NCBI GenBank assembly: GCA_003518365.1 | Contig: DOYU01000010.1 | Span: forward strand, 3,661 to 67,660 | Length of the DNA stretch: 64,000 nucleotides | Direction of reading: 5' to 3' | From: Candidatus Magasanikiibacteriota bacterium | Lineage (GTDB): Bacteria; Patescibacteriota; Patescibacteriia; Magasanikbacterales; UBA922 | Shown here: one piece after another, positions 43,239 to 52,083 of the stretch | How the letters are laid out: every line of letters starts with the position of its first letter | Position numbering within the stretch: position 1 is the first letter of the stretch | Program-made: the position numbers and the translations under genes | Notes under the pieces: model-generated | What the model saw: only the letters and a program-made list of their open reading frames with translations | The model's database searches: none | Told to the model about the DNA's origin: nothing

Positions 43239-43276
43239 TATGTAAAAAACAGCTCAATATAGCTGTTTTTTACATA
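43239..43276 (-). terminator. 16-bp perfect hairpin terminator
   Basis: TATGTAAAAAACAGCT and its exact complement around a 6-nt loop (CAATAT). T-rich on both strands. It lies 17 bases after the stop of the minus-strand gene at 43294-43959. Confidence 0.85.
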
Positions 43277-43293
43277 TTCACACGCAGGGATAC

Positions 43294-43959
43294 TCAGGAG
43301 ATACTTTCTACTATATTTTCAAAAATTATATCCGCATTAAACAGATCTTGTTCTGTGATACATGTAGATTGCTGAGGTTCATCATAATTTGTACATTGCA
43401 CTTCTCTGACAGAAAACTTCAATTCAAGTGGACCACCACCGTACTCAAATTCATACGTATATCGTGTATAGACACTTCCAGCGGCACCTTCTTCTTCACG
43501 AGTAATACAATATGTTTTTCCATTGACAGTTCGAAGCTCCGTAGGATCACTTCTTTCAAGACAAGGAACAAGGGCTTGCCCGATAGTCAACGTAGGTGGC
43601 CAATCAACAGGAGTGATATAAAGACTTCCAAAATCTGCCGGATACATGAAGGAAAGCCCTGTGTCAGTATCAAACTTGAACAAGAGAAGCGTTTCCTTTT
43701 CTGGAGAGTCCTTCACACTGTCAGGACATACGGCAAATGCACACTCTGGACCACTCCGACCAACGTATGTTGTGCCATCAGGACAAAGCTTTGCCTCAAG
43801 CGTACACGCAACTTGATGATCTGTAGGATCTGTTTGTTCCCCCACTGCCGCTCCGTCATAATATGTTACCCACGCGAAATACAGTGCTGATGAAAGGACG
43901 AGAATGATAATAAGGATAAGCCAAAGGGCGGTATGTTTTGATTGCGATGGGATTTTCAT
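43294..43959 (-). CDS. secreted or membrane-anchored Cys-rich protein
   Basis: A 221-residue protein with an N-terminal signal anchor (about residues 11-31) and an extracytoplasmic part. Residues 50-80 contain ACTLEAKLCPDGTTYVGR and CAFAVCPD, a small disulfide-type motif repeatedly seen in secreted CPR proteins. The remainder is beta-rich, with further Cys pairs (LVPCLERS, TYCITRE, VQCTNYD, STCITEQ). The eight or more Cys suggest disulfide bonds outside the membrane. Function unknown. Confidence 0.78.
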   Translation of the reverse strand: MKIPSQSKHTALWLILIIILVLSSALYFAWVTYYDGAAVGEQTDPTDHQVACTLEAKLCPDGTTYVGRSGPECAFAVCPDSVKDSPEKETLLLFKFDTDTGLSFMYPADFGSLYITPVDWPPTLTIGQALVPCLERSDPTELRTVNGKTYCITREEEGAAGSVYTRYTYEFEYGGGPLELKFSVREVQCTNYDEPQQSTCITEQDLFNADIIFENIVESIS

Positions 43960-43981
43960 AAGAATAAGTAAATAAATAACA

Positions 43982-44146
43982 CTATGCCGAATATACTTTC
44001 ATACCAATCCAAATCCCTACTAATCCTCCTAAAAACGCACCAATAACAGAAGCAAAAGAAAAGGAATCTGCACCAAACCAGACAGGAACATATGTACCAA
44101 GTGTAGATCCTACAATCATGCCAAGCATGACAATTTTTTTATCCAT
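43982..44146 (-). CDS. small two-helix membrane protein
   Basis: A 54-residue protein starting MDKKIVMLGMIVGS. Two hydrophobic segments rich in Gly (GMIVGSTLG and GAFLGGLVGIWIG) resemble a glycine zipper. The ATG at 44146 is preferred to one eight codons upstream. It is the first chromosomal gene left of the integrated element, separated from it by a 13-bp hairpin. Function unknown. Confidence 0.65.
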   Translation of the reverse strand: MDKKIVMLGMIVGSTLGTYVPVWFGADSFSFASVIGAFLGGLVGIWIGMKVYSA

Positions 44147-44161
44147 ATATATCACTATAAC

Positions 44162-44190
44162 ACAAAACACAGCATATTGCTGTGTTTTGT
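44162..44190 (-). terminator. 13-bp hairpin at the left edge of the element, probably the original tRNA-Asn terminator
   Basis: ACAAAACACAGCA and its exact complement around TAT. On the minus strand the last arm ends in TTTTGTGTTA. If the element is removed at the proposed site, this hairpin would lie 3-4 bases after the tRNA-Asn 3' end. Confidence 0.6.
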
Positions 44191-44191
44191 A

Positions 44192-44305
44192 GTGCTCGCC
44201 CTGCTCAACGATTTCCGAACTTTTGACTGGGCAAGCGAATACAAATATCCGACGGTAGTTTTAGACCAAATGAAAGAAATGCTGGCCAAGTACGCGAATG
44301 TATAA
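44192..44305 (+). other. open frame without a start: candidate detached C-terminus of the recombinase
   Basis: A frame open for 37 codons (LLNDFRTFDWASEYKYP ... MLAKYANV, stop at 44303-44305) begins at the left boundary of the element. It is in frame with the serine recombinase at the right boundary if both ends are joined at their shared GCTCG. In a circular form it could encode the native recombinase tail. The open length alone is not statistically strong. Confidence 0.45.
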
Positions 44306-44497
44306 CCCGTTCTTGCCCCATGTTTGCCCGTGTGGCGAGCGGTTCGAGCGAAGTAAGAGATTTGTACCAATCTGGAAACCAAAAACGATTGTGAACGAAT
44401 TTTGAGACTTTAAAACGATTTGCTTAACTTCGGAAAAGTTAAGCAAATATGACTCCGCTAGACTTGTTCCGACGGCAAGCGTATGTTCTTGCTTGCT
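44306..44497. other. non-coding left end of the element
   Basis: About 190 bases without a convincing gene, between the 37-codon remnant and the first complete gene. It includes the perfect 13-bp hairpin at 44418-44448 and CG-containing words such as GCGAGCGGTTCGAGCG, which itself is partly palindromic. Confidence 0.5.
44418..44448. repeat. 13-bp perfect hairpin in the element
   Basis: ATTTGCTTAACTT and its exact complement around CGGAA. No T-tract follows, so a terminator role is doubtful. Possible protein-binding or transfer/replication site. Confidence 0.75.
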
Positions 44498-44803
44498 ATG
44501 GATGACAATGACATTGAAGCGATCCTTCGGGACGCTAAAAACGTAAGAATGCCACATCGACGCGGATCATTTAATCCGTTATCTTCTCTTCCAGAACCAA
44601 AAGCCAAAATCAAACAAGCAATCAAGGAAAGAATCAGACTCTTGGCCGGTGCTTATATCTCACTGGCTGGATTTGTAGACGATGACGATATCCGGTTTGC
44701 CGAGGATAATCCAAAGTCAAAGAAAACTCGAGCAATGTATCACAAAGTGCTCGAGGATATGGAAATAGCAAAAAAAGAAATAAGGGAATTTAAAATATTA
44801 TAG
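44498..44803 (+). CDS. hypothetical protein of the integrative element
   Basis: A 101-residue charged helical protein starting MDDNDIEAIL. It has a basic central part (MPHRRG, KAKIKQAIKERIRLL) and an acidic stretch (VDDDDIRFAEDN), but no Cys cluster or membrane helix. The ATG at 44498 is preferred to a TTG-type start upstream. Its stop overlaps the convergent 59-codon gene by 6 bases. Function unknown; its place at the element edge suggests a role in element biology. Confidence 0.6.
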   Translation: MDDNDIEAILRDAKNVRMPHRRGSFNPLSSLPEPKAKIKQAIKERIRLLAGAYISLAGFVDDDDIRFAEDNPKSKKTRAMYHKVLEDMEIAKKEIREFKIL

Positions 44804-44977
44804 TAACTCTTCAAGCTCAACGGCATCGTCCTCGTCCACACCCAAATCTTCCATGATCTCCTGCACACGCTCGGCCGTGTCCTTATCAAGATCGTGACTT
44901 TCCATAAGCTCGACGACTTCTTTGTTTGGAGCTTCTTCGGCTGGTTCATCTTTAATTGGATCGTTATCGTCTACCAT
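44798..44977 (-). CDS. very acidic 59-residue protein
   Basis: Starts MVDDNDPIKDEPAEEAP and ends DEDDAVELEELL, with about 24 Asp/Glu among 59 residues. The central ELMESHDLDKDTAERVQEIMEDLG looks like a helical pair, perhaps a DNA-mimic or UBA/CUE-like bundle. It is directly downstream of the GHKL ATPase gene but is transcribed from the left of it (stop of the ATPase at 44992, start here at 44977), so it is probably the last gene of the defence operon. Confidence 0.65.
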   Translation of the reverse strand: MVDDNDPIKDEPAEEAPNKEVVELMESHDLDKDTAERVQEIMEDLGVDEDDAVELEELL

Positions 44978-44991
44978 AGCCCATATTTACT

Positions 44992-46665
44992 TTAGGCTTT
45001 CCCTGATAATAATGTGATAAGTCTGCCTTTAATATTTTCATAAACCGATGTTAGCTTCTTTTTCGCCGCATCAGTTAAAAGTGCTGTGTGAGCAAGAGAG
45101 TCTCGAATTGGCTTATACTCGTTTGCGTCTCTCGCAAGACAAGCCTCCTTAGTTGGATCTTTTGCTTTATCTACGAGGTATGCGAGATCATTCATGGATA
45201 AATAACTCAAATCACTATTATTTTTACGAATACCAATACTAACGTTGCCTTTATTTTTAGACTCTGTTTCTACTTTTTTCCATTTCGCAATTTCTGTTTT
45301 TGCTTCCTTTGACAGGGTTATTTTCTTTTCACCAATATAATTTCTGATTAAATTTTCTGACACAAAACATTCCGCATAAGAACCAAAATTATATTGGGCA
45401 TCATCAGCAAGATCATTAACCCACGTGTCAATTTTCTTTTTATGTTTTGATTTTCCTGCAACTGTGTATTCTTTGGAAACAGTGTTAAATAACTCCATTG
45501 ATTTCCTATCTCGAGGGGTCATTCTCTCGTTTTCTGAATCGCCATCCTTCCTGTGGGCTATTCTCCATTTGTCCCAATCTTCAACGATTTTTAATATCAC
45601 ACTTTTTCGCAGAGTATCTAGAAACTTTTTATATTTTGGATCATCGGCAACCACACCCTCTCGACTACTAGTAAATATATCATCACCACTATCAAGTTCA
45701 TTGAAGTGAATCTGCCCATACAAATAATTCTCAGCTACTCGAGATGTCGGTATGTGTTTTAGGATATCTCTTTCTCGCAATCTTCCGTTTACAAAAAGGT
45801 CAATTCCGATTCTTTCCTCAGTCGTCATTATTTTAAGATCTCTTGGTCGTTCAACTGACGCAATAAATCCTTTCATTTTATTTCCTTTAAGAACGATGTC
45901 TCTTTGCTCGTTTTTTTCTGTAGTAAATCTCTTCTCAAGACTTTGAATGTAAGGATCTTTATGTTCATTTATTTTCCATAAAAACTCTGTTTTTTCAGCA
46001 AGATCATTGAGAGATTCGTGTGTGACTTTGTCGCCATCAATAAAAATATTAAATGTTTTATCTAAAAGTGAAAAACGAAAATATAAAGCAACAATCTTTT
46101 TCAAAAATTCTAAGCTATTTTGTATGCCGTCCTTGATGCCCTCAAAATAAATTATTGTGCCGTGTTTGTGATCTTTTGTATGGGTAGCAAAAGTGCTTTC
46201 TGTCCACGATCCAAGAGAATACTCCTTGGGAGTAAGATCTTCTGTTATTGCCTTGTCCAAACCCGAGTTATCAATGACACCACCAATATAATTGCTGGAT
46301 TTAGTTTTTGAGATAACAGTTATTTTTTCCGCACAAGATAACAAGGCTAATTTACCAATACCTTTTCTGCCTATAAAAGGTCTGCCCTTAGGGGAGGCGG
46401 AACCGCCATTTTTTCTCTTTGAGTATCCAATTTTCAAAAACTTATTTTGAAAATCATCCTTTGTCATACCCAAACCATCATCCTTAATAAAAAAGCTATT
46501 ACCTTTTTTATTGATATAGATTGAGACATTTTTTGCGTCAGCATCCCATGCGTTAGAGATTGCTTCTCCGAGAACCGTTGCAAAACTTCTGTACAGATTT
46601 CTTCCTAAGTGATTTAAGACGCTCAGTGAAATCTCAAAAGAGAAATTATCATTATTGTTTTTCAT
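44992..46665 (-). CDS. GHKL-type ATPase (HSP90/MutL/MORC-like) of the defence operon
   Basis: A 557-residue protein with an N-terminal Bergerat ATP-binding fold: N-box EAISNAWDADA (near 34), G1 box IKDDGLGM (near 60-67) and G2 box GRKGIGKLALLS (near 99). A transducer-like part follows (about 215-330, including a catalytic-type Lys region VNGRLRERDIL), then a helical C-terminal half without recognised domains. It is not MutL or GyrB by its C-terminus. It overlaps the cytosine methylase gene by 14 bases. GHKL ATPases paired with C5 methylases are found in bacterial restriction and MORC-like systems, so a role in DNA restriction or silencing is likely. Confidence 0.88.
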   Translation of the reverse strand: MKNNNDNFSFEISLSVLNHLGRNLYRSFATVLGEAISNAWDADAKNVSIYINKKGNSFFIKDDGLGMTKDDFQNKFLKIGYSKRKNGGSASPKGRPFIGRKGIGKLALLSCAEKITVISKTKSSNYIGGVIDNSGLDKAITEDLTPKEYSLGSWTESTFATHTKDHKHGTIIYFEGIKDGIQNSLEFLKKIVALYFRFSLLDKTFNIFIDGDKVTHESLNDLAEKTEFLWKINEHKDPYIQSLEKRFTTEKNEQRDIVLKGNKMKGFIASVERPRDLKIMTTEERIGIDLFVNGRLRERDILKHIPTSRVAENYLYGQIHFNELDSGDDIFTSSREGVVADDPKYKKFLDTLRKSVILKIVEDWDKWRIAHRKDGDSENERMTPRDRKSMELFNTVSKEYTVAGKSKHKKKIDTWVNDLADDAQYNFGSYAECFVSENLIRNYIGEKKITLSKEAKTEIAKWKKVETESKNKGNVSIGIRKNNSDLSYLSMNDLAYLVDKAKDPTKEACLARDANEYKPIRDSLAHTALLTDAAKKKLTSVYENIKGRLITLLSGKA

Positions 46666-47722
46666 AATATTTTAGGTGGTTCTTGATACTCTTGCCAATG
46701 ACTGATCCCAGCCTTACTGGTACTGCATTTCCAATAAACTTCGCTACTTTAGTAACTACCATAGCGTCTTCAGACTCGGTAAATTTATAATTTTCAGGGA
46801 ATGTTTGAAATATTGCGGCCTCCCTTAAACTTATAGCACGATTTTGTGTTGGGTGACCAAAACGACCATTCCCTAGACCTATACATTGTGTGGTCATAGT
46901 CGGTGCTGGTTCATCCCATCTCATCCGACCGTATACGGTGCTTCGATAGGTCTTTCCGGAAGCCTTTTTGTGACAAGTAAGCATTAGATCTTCACTCCAG
47001 CTTTCTGAATTTCCACCATTGTGGGGAGTTGCCTTGATTCTCTCAAGATTTATTGGATCAAGTTTTCTTGCCTTATGGAGAGGGTCTTTTTTGCTCGTTT
47101 GACCATCTTTGATTGGTTCAAGGTGCCTGATGACATCACGAACAGTAACTCTTTTATCCTTGTGAGTTCTTTTTATCAATTCAATTTCACCAAACCTTGA
47201 AGCCAACAAAACTAATCGTTTTCGTTTTTGCGGTACGCCAAATTCTGAAACATCTACTACTTCATATTTATATTTATATCCATTATCCACCAGCGTCTTA
47301 ATAAACTTAGCAAAAACGGGATATTTATTTGTGTCAGCTAAACCACTAACATTTTCCATTGAGACAATGTCTGGCTGAATAGCCGCGATAAGTTGAGCAA
47401 ATTTGCCCAATGGCTCAAGTTGCTTTTCAGTAACTTTTTTTAAGTTTAATCTTGAAAATGGCTGACAAGGTGCGCAACCAGCAAGAACACGAATCGTACC
47501 CTTTTTTGTTCCAAATAATTTATTAATTTGATCAGGCGTTACCTTGAGAATATCACTATCAATAAATTGAGTTTTGTTGTTGTACTCATAACCAAATTTA
47601 CAGCTTGAATCGTTATCAATTCCTGCTACCACATCTAAACCCTCCTTGATAAGACCATGTGTAAGTCCACCAATGCCACAAAATAGATCAACGACTTTAA
47701 TTTTTGAGGATTGTGATTTCAT
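46652..47722 (-). CDS. C5-cytosine DNA methyltransferase (Dcm-type)
   Basis: A 356-residue m5C methylase. Motif I is VDLFCGIGGLTHG (near 11), motif IV carries the catalytic Cys in GCAPCQPFSRL (near 84), motif VI is ENVSGL (near 123), motif VIII is near QKRKRLVLLAS, and motifs IX-X are near the C-terminus (RLGSVIGKSI). The target recognition region lies between about 215 and 310 and gives no clue to the site. It lies 105 bases downstream of the endonuclease gene and overlaps the GHKL ATPase gene. Confidence 0.96.
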   Translation of the reverse strand: MKSQSSKIKVVDLFCGIGGLTHGLIKEGLDVVAGIDNDSSCKFGYEYNNKTQFIDSDILKVTPDQINKLFGTKKGTIRVLAGCAPCQPFSRLNLKKVTEKQLEPLGKFAQLIAAIQPDIVSMENVSGLADTNKYPVFAKFIKTLVDNGYKYKYEVVDVSEFGVPQKRKRLVLLASRFGEIELIKRTHKDKRVTVRDVIRHLEPIKDGQTSKKDPLHKARKLDPINLERIKATPHNGGNSESWSEDLMLTCHKKASGKTYRSTVYGRMRWDEPAPTMTTQCIGLGNGRFGHPTQNRAISLREAAIFQTFPENYKFTESEDAMVVTKVAKFIGNAVPVRLGSVIGKSIKNHLKYYEKQ

Positions 47723-47744
47723 ACTAACAATAATTATATCAGTT

Positions 47745-47763
47745 TATCGAAAATTTTTCGATA
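47745..47763. promoter_or_regulatory. 9-bp palindrome before the cytosine methylase gene
   Basis: TATCGAAAA-T-TTTTCGATA in the 105-base space between the AlwI-like gene and the methylase start (23 bases upstream). A GTATAATAG sequence at the endonuclease stop could be a -10 box. Possible operator for separate control of the methylase. Confidence 0.5.
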
Positions 47764-47827
47764 GCAAATCTTGCTTATTTTTACTGAGTAAGTCCAGTAC
47801 TTTCACTTTTAGGGTAATCTTGAGCTA

Positions 47828-49363
47828 TTATACCGTACTGTATAAAACGGAATTATTTTCAACGTGGGTTAAAAATTCCTCGATTGTTTTTGGCAAGATC
47901 GAAAGATTCTCTTTCTCCTTAACATAATTAATCTGCATTACAGAATCTTTGAATATGCTAGGGGCCACAAAGTAACACATAGAATCCTTTGTACCTTTTT
48001 GGAATTGGCTCAAATGTCTTGAGATCGGCCACACTTCCATCATAGTTTGCATGCGTCCCTCCGACATTGTAACTTCGACTAATATACCCTTAACATCCTC
48101 GAAACATTCAATGTCACCCTTATCTCCAACGCCTCCAGCTGTTGATGTTGGGAGACCTTCATCGTCGTAAGGATAGTTTGATACCACTCTAACATTTGGA
48201 AACTTGGATTTAATAGCCAAAGACACAAGAAACTCTAATCTGACAGGATTTGATAAGTATTTCAAAACATCATCTTTTGTTAATCTCTTCTTGGCCAAAT
48301 TTAACATTTCATCTTTAATCCTGTTCCAAGGATAAATACCAACCCACTTAGCCAAAAAGGCGTCTCTCTCGCCGACACTTACCGGCTTGGCAACAAACGA
48401 GATAAGATTTTCATCCACAGCCGACATATACTCAAAATATGATTCCTCTGTGGTGTATTTTTTATAATCAGAATAAGTTGCTAAAGCATAATCAACCTTA
48501 GTTTGTTCATTTCTGTTTATATCAATAAAACGACCAGCACCTCTTAATGAGATCAATCCTGTTAATCTCATTTTTCTAATAAACTCATCCGGATAGTCAA
48601 CCATTATCGACTTCGGATTAAATTTCTTAAAATCACCGTCCATGATCTGGTTAACACAAATATCCACAATAACTTCCCAGCTCGGGGTATAGCCGTGTTC
48701 TTTTCTGATTTTCTTTATAAGTTTGTAAAGCTTCTCGGCGTCGTTATCTTTCCAGAAAATAACCAAGGGCAATTCTAATTTTGAAATTCCGGTCCCGTTT
48801 AAATCCTTGTCAGCATTTATTTTATTAATCACACTCAGTAGTAAAATCAGCGGTGCATTTTCATTGAGTACTCGCCTGAATGGACTATTGCTTTGATATT
48901 TTACAAATGCATTCAGAAAAGCCTGTTGTTCAAATTCTGGGTGTTCGTTATCAACCAATTTTAATCCAATATCAGAAAATCTTATCTTTTCACCGTTTTT
49001 GTAATAAACAAAACCAAGCTCTTTGGCAATCTTAAACCAAGTATCAAACCGAGAAGCCCAGCCCTTACTAAAACCGGCTTCTTTATGATTTTGCGGATTA
49101 TCCTCAAGAACCTTTTTCACTTCAGAATCAGACAACGGCTCTTTTGTTTCAATTTTATTCTTTACAACAGCACTTATGTTAGTCGGCTTATATAGTCCGA
49201 CCCGAATAACTTCACCGGAGATTTCTTCAGCCAACTGATCGTCAAGCACTTTTCCGTTGTAATCTTTAAGTACTCCCAAAAACCACTTAAGCCTTTCTGG
49301 GTTTCTAAGTGTAGTAGTAAATAATAATGGTTTATATTCTGATTCTCTTGTTTTTGTTTTCAT
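47828..49363 (-). CDS. AlwI-family type II restriction endonuclease
   Basis: A 511-residue endonuclease. The N-terminus LLFTTTLRNPERLKWFLGVL is the signature of the AlwI family (type IIS enzymes cutting beside an asymmetric site such as GGATC). A probable catalytic core lies near residues 415-440: GDKGDIECFEDVKGILVEVTMSEG has its Asp and Glu placed as in PD-(D/E)XK enzymes, with Thr where Lys is usual, as is common in this family. It follows the adenine methylase gene by 4 bases. The exact recognition site cannot be read from sequence. Confidence 0.85.
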   Translation of the reverse strand: MKTKTRESEYKPLLFTTTLRNPERLKWFLGVLKDYNGKVLDDQLAEEISGEVIRVGLYKPTNISAVVKNKIETKEPLSDSEVKKVLEDNPQNHKEAGFSKGWASRFDTWFKIAKELGFVYYKNGEKIRFSDIGLKLVDNEHPEFEQQAFLNAFVKYQSNSPFRRVLNENAPLILLLSVINKINADKDLNGTGISKLELPLVIFWKDNDAEKLYKLIKKIRKEHGYTPSWEVIVDICVNQIMDGDFKKFNPKSIMVDYPDEFIRKMRLTGLISLRGAGRFIDINRNEQTKVDYALATYSDYKKYTTEESYFEYMSAVDENLISFVAKPVSVGERDAFLAKWVGIYPWNRIKDEMLNLAKKRLTKDDVLKYLSNPVRLEFLVSLAIKSKFPNVRVVSNYPYDDEGLPTSTAGGVGDKGDIECFEDVKGILVEVTMSEGRMQTMMEVWPISRHLSQFQKGTKDSMCYFVAPSIFKDSVMQINYVKEKENLSILPKTIEEFLTHVENNSVLYSTV

Positions 49364-49367
49364 ATAT

Positions 49368-50273
49368 TTAATAATTGGTAATTAACACTTCCTTGATCTG
49401 TTTCTTACCGTTATTGTGATAGCTGATATAATTGCTTTCAATTTTGTGCGTCTTATATTTTTTCATCCAATCAATCAGTAAATCATTTTTACTTCCGTTA
49501 TAATGGGTTACATTTGATAGGGCAAACTTTATACCCTTCTTATCCAAATCATCAATCATCCCCAGCAAGTCGGCTTCAGCTTTTTGATCCCACCGCTTGT
49601 TGTATTCGCTTGCTGTTATCAGATAGGGTGGATCTAAATAAACGAAATCATTCTTAGAATATTTCCGGTTTGCAAAATAAGCTCTGAAGTCCTTTGAACT
49701 TAAAGTCATCTTCTTATCTTGCACAAAATCAAAATAACCATTCAGAGCGTTAACAACATTTTTATTAAAATCGACATTGCCAACCGGTAAATTAAATTTA
49801 CCACCACCATTAAACCTCAACATTCTATTAAAACCATAGATAAGTAGAATATACAGAATTAAAGGATCATTCTTTATGTGTTTATTTACGCAAACTCTTA
49901 ATTTTTCGTAGCCCTCTTTATTAAATTTGGCAAAATAGGTCTTTTTCCATTCTTTTTTTAACGAGACCGGAATTATATCTTCTTTATAAGATCGTGATAG
50001 GTGATATTTCTTGATTATCTTTTCTACATTCTTAAAAAATAAAGTTGGGTTATTTGCACTATTAATTAAGAAACGATGTATGTTGATTAAATTTTTATCG
50101 TTATCATTTAAGTAGTATTTATTTGCGTTAATATTTAAAAAGACAGTACCACCGCCGACAAATGGTTCGTAAAAATTGTCTACTTCCTGTGGAAATAAAC
50201 CAGCCAGTTGCTTCATTAATTTGTATTTATCCCCGACATAAAATAGCGGGGATCTCTTAATTTTATTTTGCAT
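49368..50273 (-). CDS. D12-class N6-adenine DNA methyltransferase (Dam-like)
   Basis: A 301-residue m6A methylase. Motifs include FYVGDKYKLMKQL (near 11), FYEPFVGGGTVFLN (SAM-binding, near 34), and catalytic DPPY in FVYLDPPYLITASEYNKRW (near 214). YGFNRMLRFNGGGKFNLPVG is typical of the Dam/DpnM group. It overlaps the RadC-methylase fusion gene by 11 bases. Asymmetric sites need two methylases, one per strand, and the two D12 enzymes here could serve that purpose. Confidence 0.94.
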   Translation of the reverse strand: MQNKIKRSPLFYVGDKYKLMKQLAGLFPQEVDNFYEPFVGGGTVFLNINANKYYLNDNDKNLINIHRFLINSANNPTLFFKNVEKIIKKYHLSRSYKEDIIPVSLKKEWKKTYFAKFNKEGYEKLRVCVNKHIKNDPLILYILLIYGFNRMLRFNGGGKFNLPVGNVDFNKNVVNALNGYFDFVQDKKMTLSSKDFRAYFANRKYSKNDFVYLDPPYLITASEYNKRWDQKAEADLLGMIDDLDKKGIKFALSNVTHYNGSKNDLLIDWMKKYKTHKIESNYISYHNNGKKQIKEVLITNY

Positions 50274-52080
50274 GGTTTACGGTGGTTACAAATAAATACT
50301 CTTTATGGTTTTTGAAATCGGTATTGCCAGCGTTGAAATGCCTGTAGTCTTTTTCAAAGACTTTAGTTTTTCCCTTTGCCGATAAAATATCCTTGATCTC
50401 TTGTAGAGTAATTTTATTTTTTGATGAATTGCTTTTTGAATCGTAAGTATTATTGTAAGACACGACTAAATACTTGGCATTCAAATCTTTTACTAATTCG
50501 GCAAGCCTGTCTTTTGCTTGAACACGGCAATAATCGCTCATATTTTCCTCCTGAGGCTTCAGGGCGGTCCCAAACAACTCTGGCTTATCCCATTTCGTTA
50601 AAGTTTCTAGGACATGGTAGAAACGACTATACTGCCTCGAGTTATAGGGTGGATCAATATAAACAATGTCAGCTTTAATTTTTTTAGCTAAGAGGTTCGT
50701 ATCTTCTTTATAAATTGTGACATTTTTTACTTCAATCGGATCAATAGGTCTCATAAAAAATCCGTCTTCGACATGTTCTTTTTTGAAATATGCATCATAG
50801 TGACCAACTGTATTGGCAACCTTATCGATTGAATACAATAACGAAGCAATAAGAATATAATATTCTTTATCCGACAGGTTCTTTCTGTTTTCCTCTATAG
50901 TTTCTCTAATGAACCCTATTATTTTGGCTGAGTTGTGGCTAAAATACTTACCGCCAAAATTAGTAGAAAAATAATTATTCTCTAAATCACCACCGTCAAT
51001 GTTGTTGTAGTCTTTGATAATATTTTCAATCTTGTTTTTATCCCATTCTCCATTGCCAAAAAAGGCTTGATAAATTGCATAGTTAGAATGTAAAAAATCG
51101 TTAAGAATGATTTCATCATAGTGTCTGGCCGCAACAGCCGAAACCACTCCGGTCCCAGCAAAAATATCAGCGAAAGAGTTGCCTTTTTCGCACTCCTTAT
51201 TAATTACGGAAAATATCCATTCAATAAGTTTGTGCTTACTGCCAATATATCGGCGGTTTTGTAATTGTAAATAATTCTTTTTTACCTGTGGAATATAAAA
51301 ATAATTCTCCTGTACTTTTTCGGCACTTATTTCGTAAGCTGGTTTTTCAAGCTCTAAAAGAGCAAACAAAGTTCCTTGTACACCGTCAGCTACATAGTCA
51401 TAACTCTTTTTATCTTTGCTTAATTTTTCAAAAAAGCTACAGCTTCCGTTCTCCGCTGTGATAATAAAATCAATAACAGCAATGCCCATTATCTCTCCAG
51501 CTTGGGATATTTTTTGTACCACCTCAATATCTCTTGTACTGGGAGATGAATCTCCGGAGGGGTGATTATGAACTAATATGATACTAGCGGAGTTAAGTTC
51601 TACTGCTGGATGAAAAATTTCTCTGGGATGTATTAAGCTTTTATCTAGCAAACCTACACTAATAATTTCTTTCTTTATCAAAACATTTCTGGCGTTAAGA
51701 TAAAGACACACTAAATATTCCTTTTTCTTGTCTCGTAGATCGTATGTTAAAGATAAAACATCCTGTTGGTTTTTTATGATAGTGTCGCCACCTTTTTCTT
51801 CATCATAAAATCTTTTTACTAATGAAATGGCAGAAATAATTTGTAAGGCCTTGGCTTGCCCAATACCAGAAACCTCTAATAGGTCTTCAACTTTAATATT
51901 TAAAAAATTCTTGCCAAATTTCTTAATAATCTGTTCTGATAGCTGTTTAACATTTTTGCCTTTAATCCCACTACCCAGAAGAATCGCCAAAAGATCACTC
52001 TTTGAAAGTGCTTCTGATCCTTTTTTAAGGAACCTCTCTCGAGGACGATCTATTTTGGGGATGTCTTTTATTTTTGGCAT
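50263..52080 (-). CDS. fusion of a RadC-like JAB domain and a D12-class adenine methyltransferase
   Basis: A 605-residue two-domain protein. Residues 1-225 form a RadC/MPN protein: PRERFLKKGSEALSKSDLLAILLGSG, a helix-hairpin-helix VSGIGQAKALQI (near 70), and a JAB metal motif HNHPSGDSSPSTRD (near 171). Residues 270-605 form an m6A methylase: NRRYIGSKHKLIEWI (near 275), FADIFAGTGVVSAVA (near 301), and catalytic DPPY in VYIDPPYNSRQYSRFYHVLETLTKW (near 475). No stop, frameshift or internal ribosome-binding site separates the halves. It lies 3 bases after the HTH gene and overlaps the next methylase gene. Confidence 0.93.
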   Translation of the reverse strand: MPKIKDIPKIDRPRERFLKKGSEALSKSDLLAILLGSGIKGKNVKQLSEQIIKKFGKNFLNIKVEDLLEVSGIGQAKALQIISAISLVKRFYDEEKGGDTIIKNQQDVLSLTYDLRDKKKEYLVCLYLNARNVLIKKEIISVGLLDKSLIHPREIFHPAVELNSASIILVHNHPSGDSSPSTRDIEVVQKISQAGEIMGIAVIDFIITAENGSCSFFEKLSKDKKSYDYVADGVQGTLFALLELEKPAYEISAEKVQENYFYIPQVKKNYLQLQNRRYIGSKHKLIEWIFSVINKECEKGNSFADIFAGTGVVSAVAARHYDEIILNDFLHSNYAIYQAFFGNGEWDKNKIENIIKDYNNIDGGDLENNYFSTNFGGKYFSHNSAKIIGFIRETIEENRKNLSDKEYYILIASLLYSIDKVANTVGHYDAYFKKEHVEDGFFMRPIDPIEVKNVTIYKEDTNLLAKKIKADIVYIDPPYNSRQYSRFYHVLETLTKWDKPELFGTALKPQEENMSDYCRVQAKDRLAELVKDLNAKYLVVSYNNTYDSKSNSSKNKITLQEIKDILSAKGKTKVFEKDYRHFNAGNTDFKNHKEYLFVTTVNHAK

Positions 52081-52083
52081 ATT

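Noticed and set aside
44992..46665. MutL or DNA gyrase B for the GHKL protein
   Set aside because: Only the ATP-binding fold matches; the C-terminal half lacks MutL endonuclease or TOPRIM motifs.
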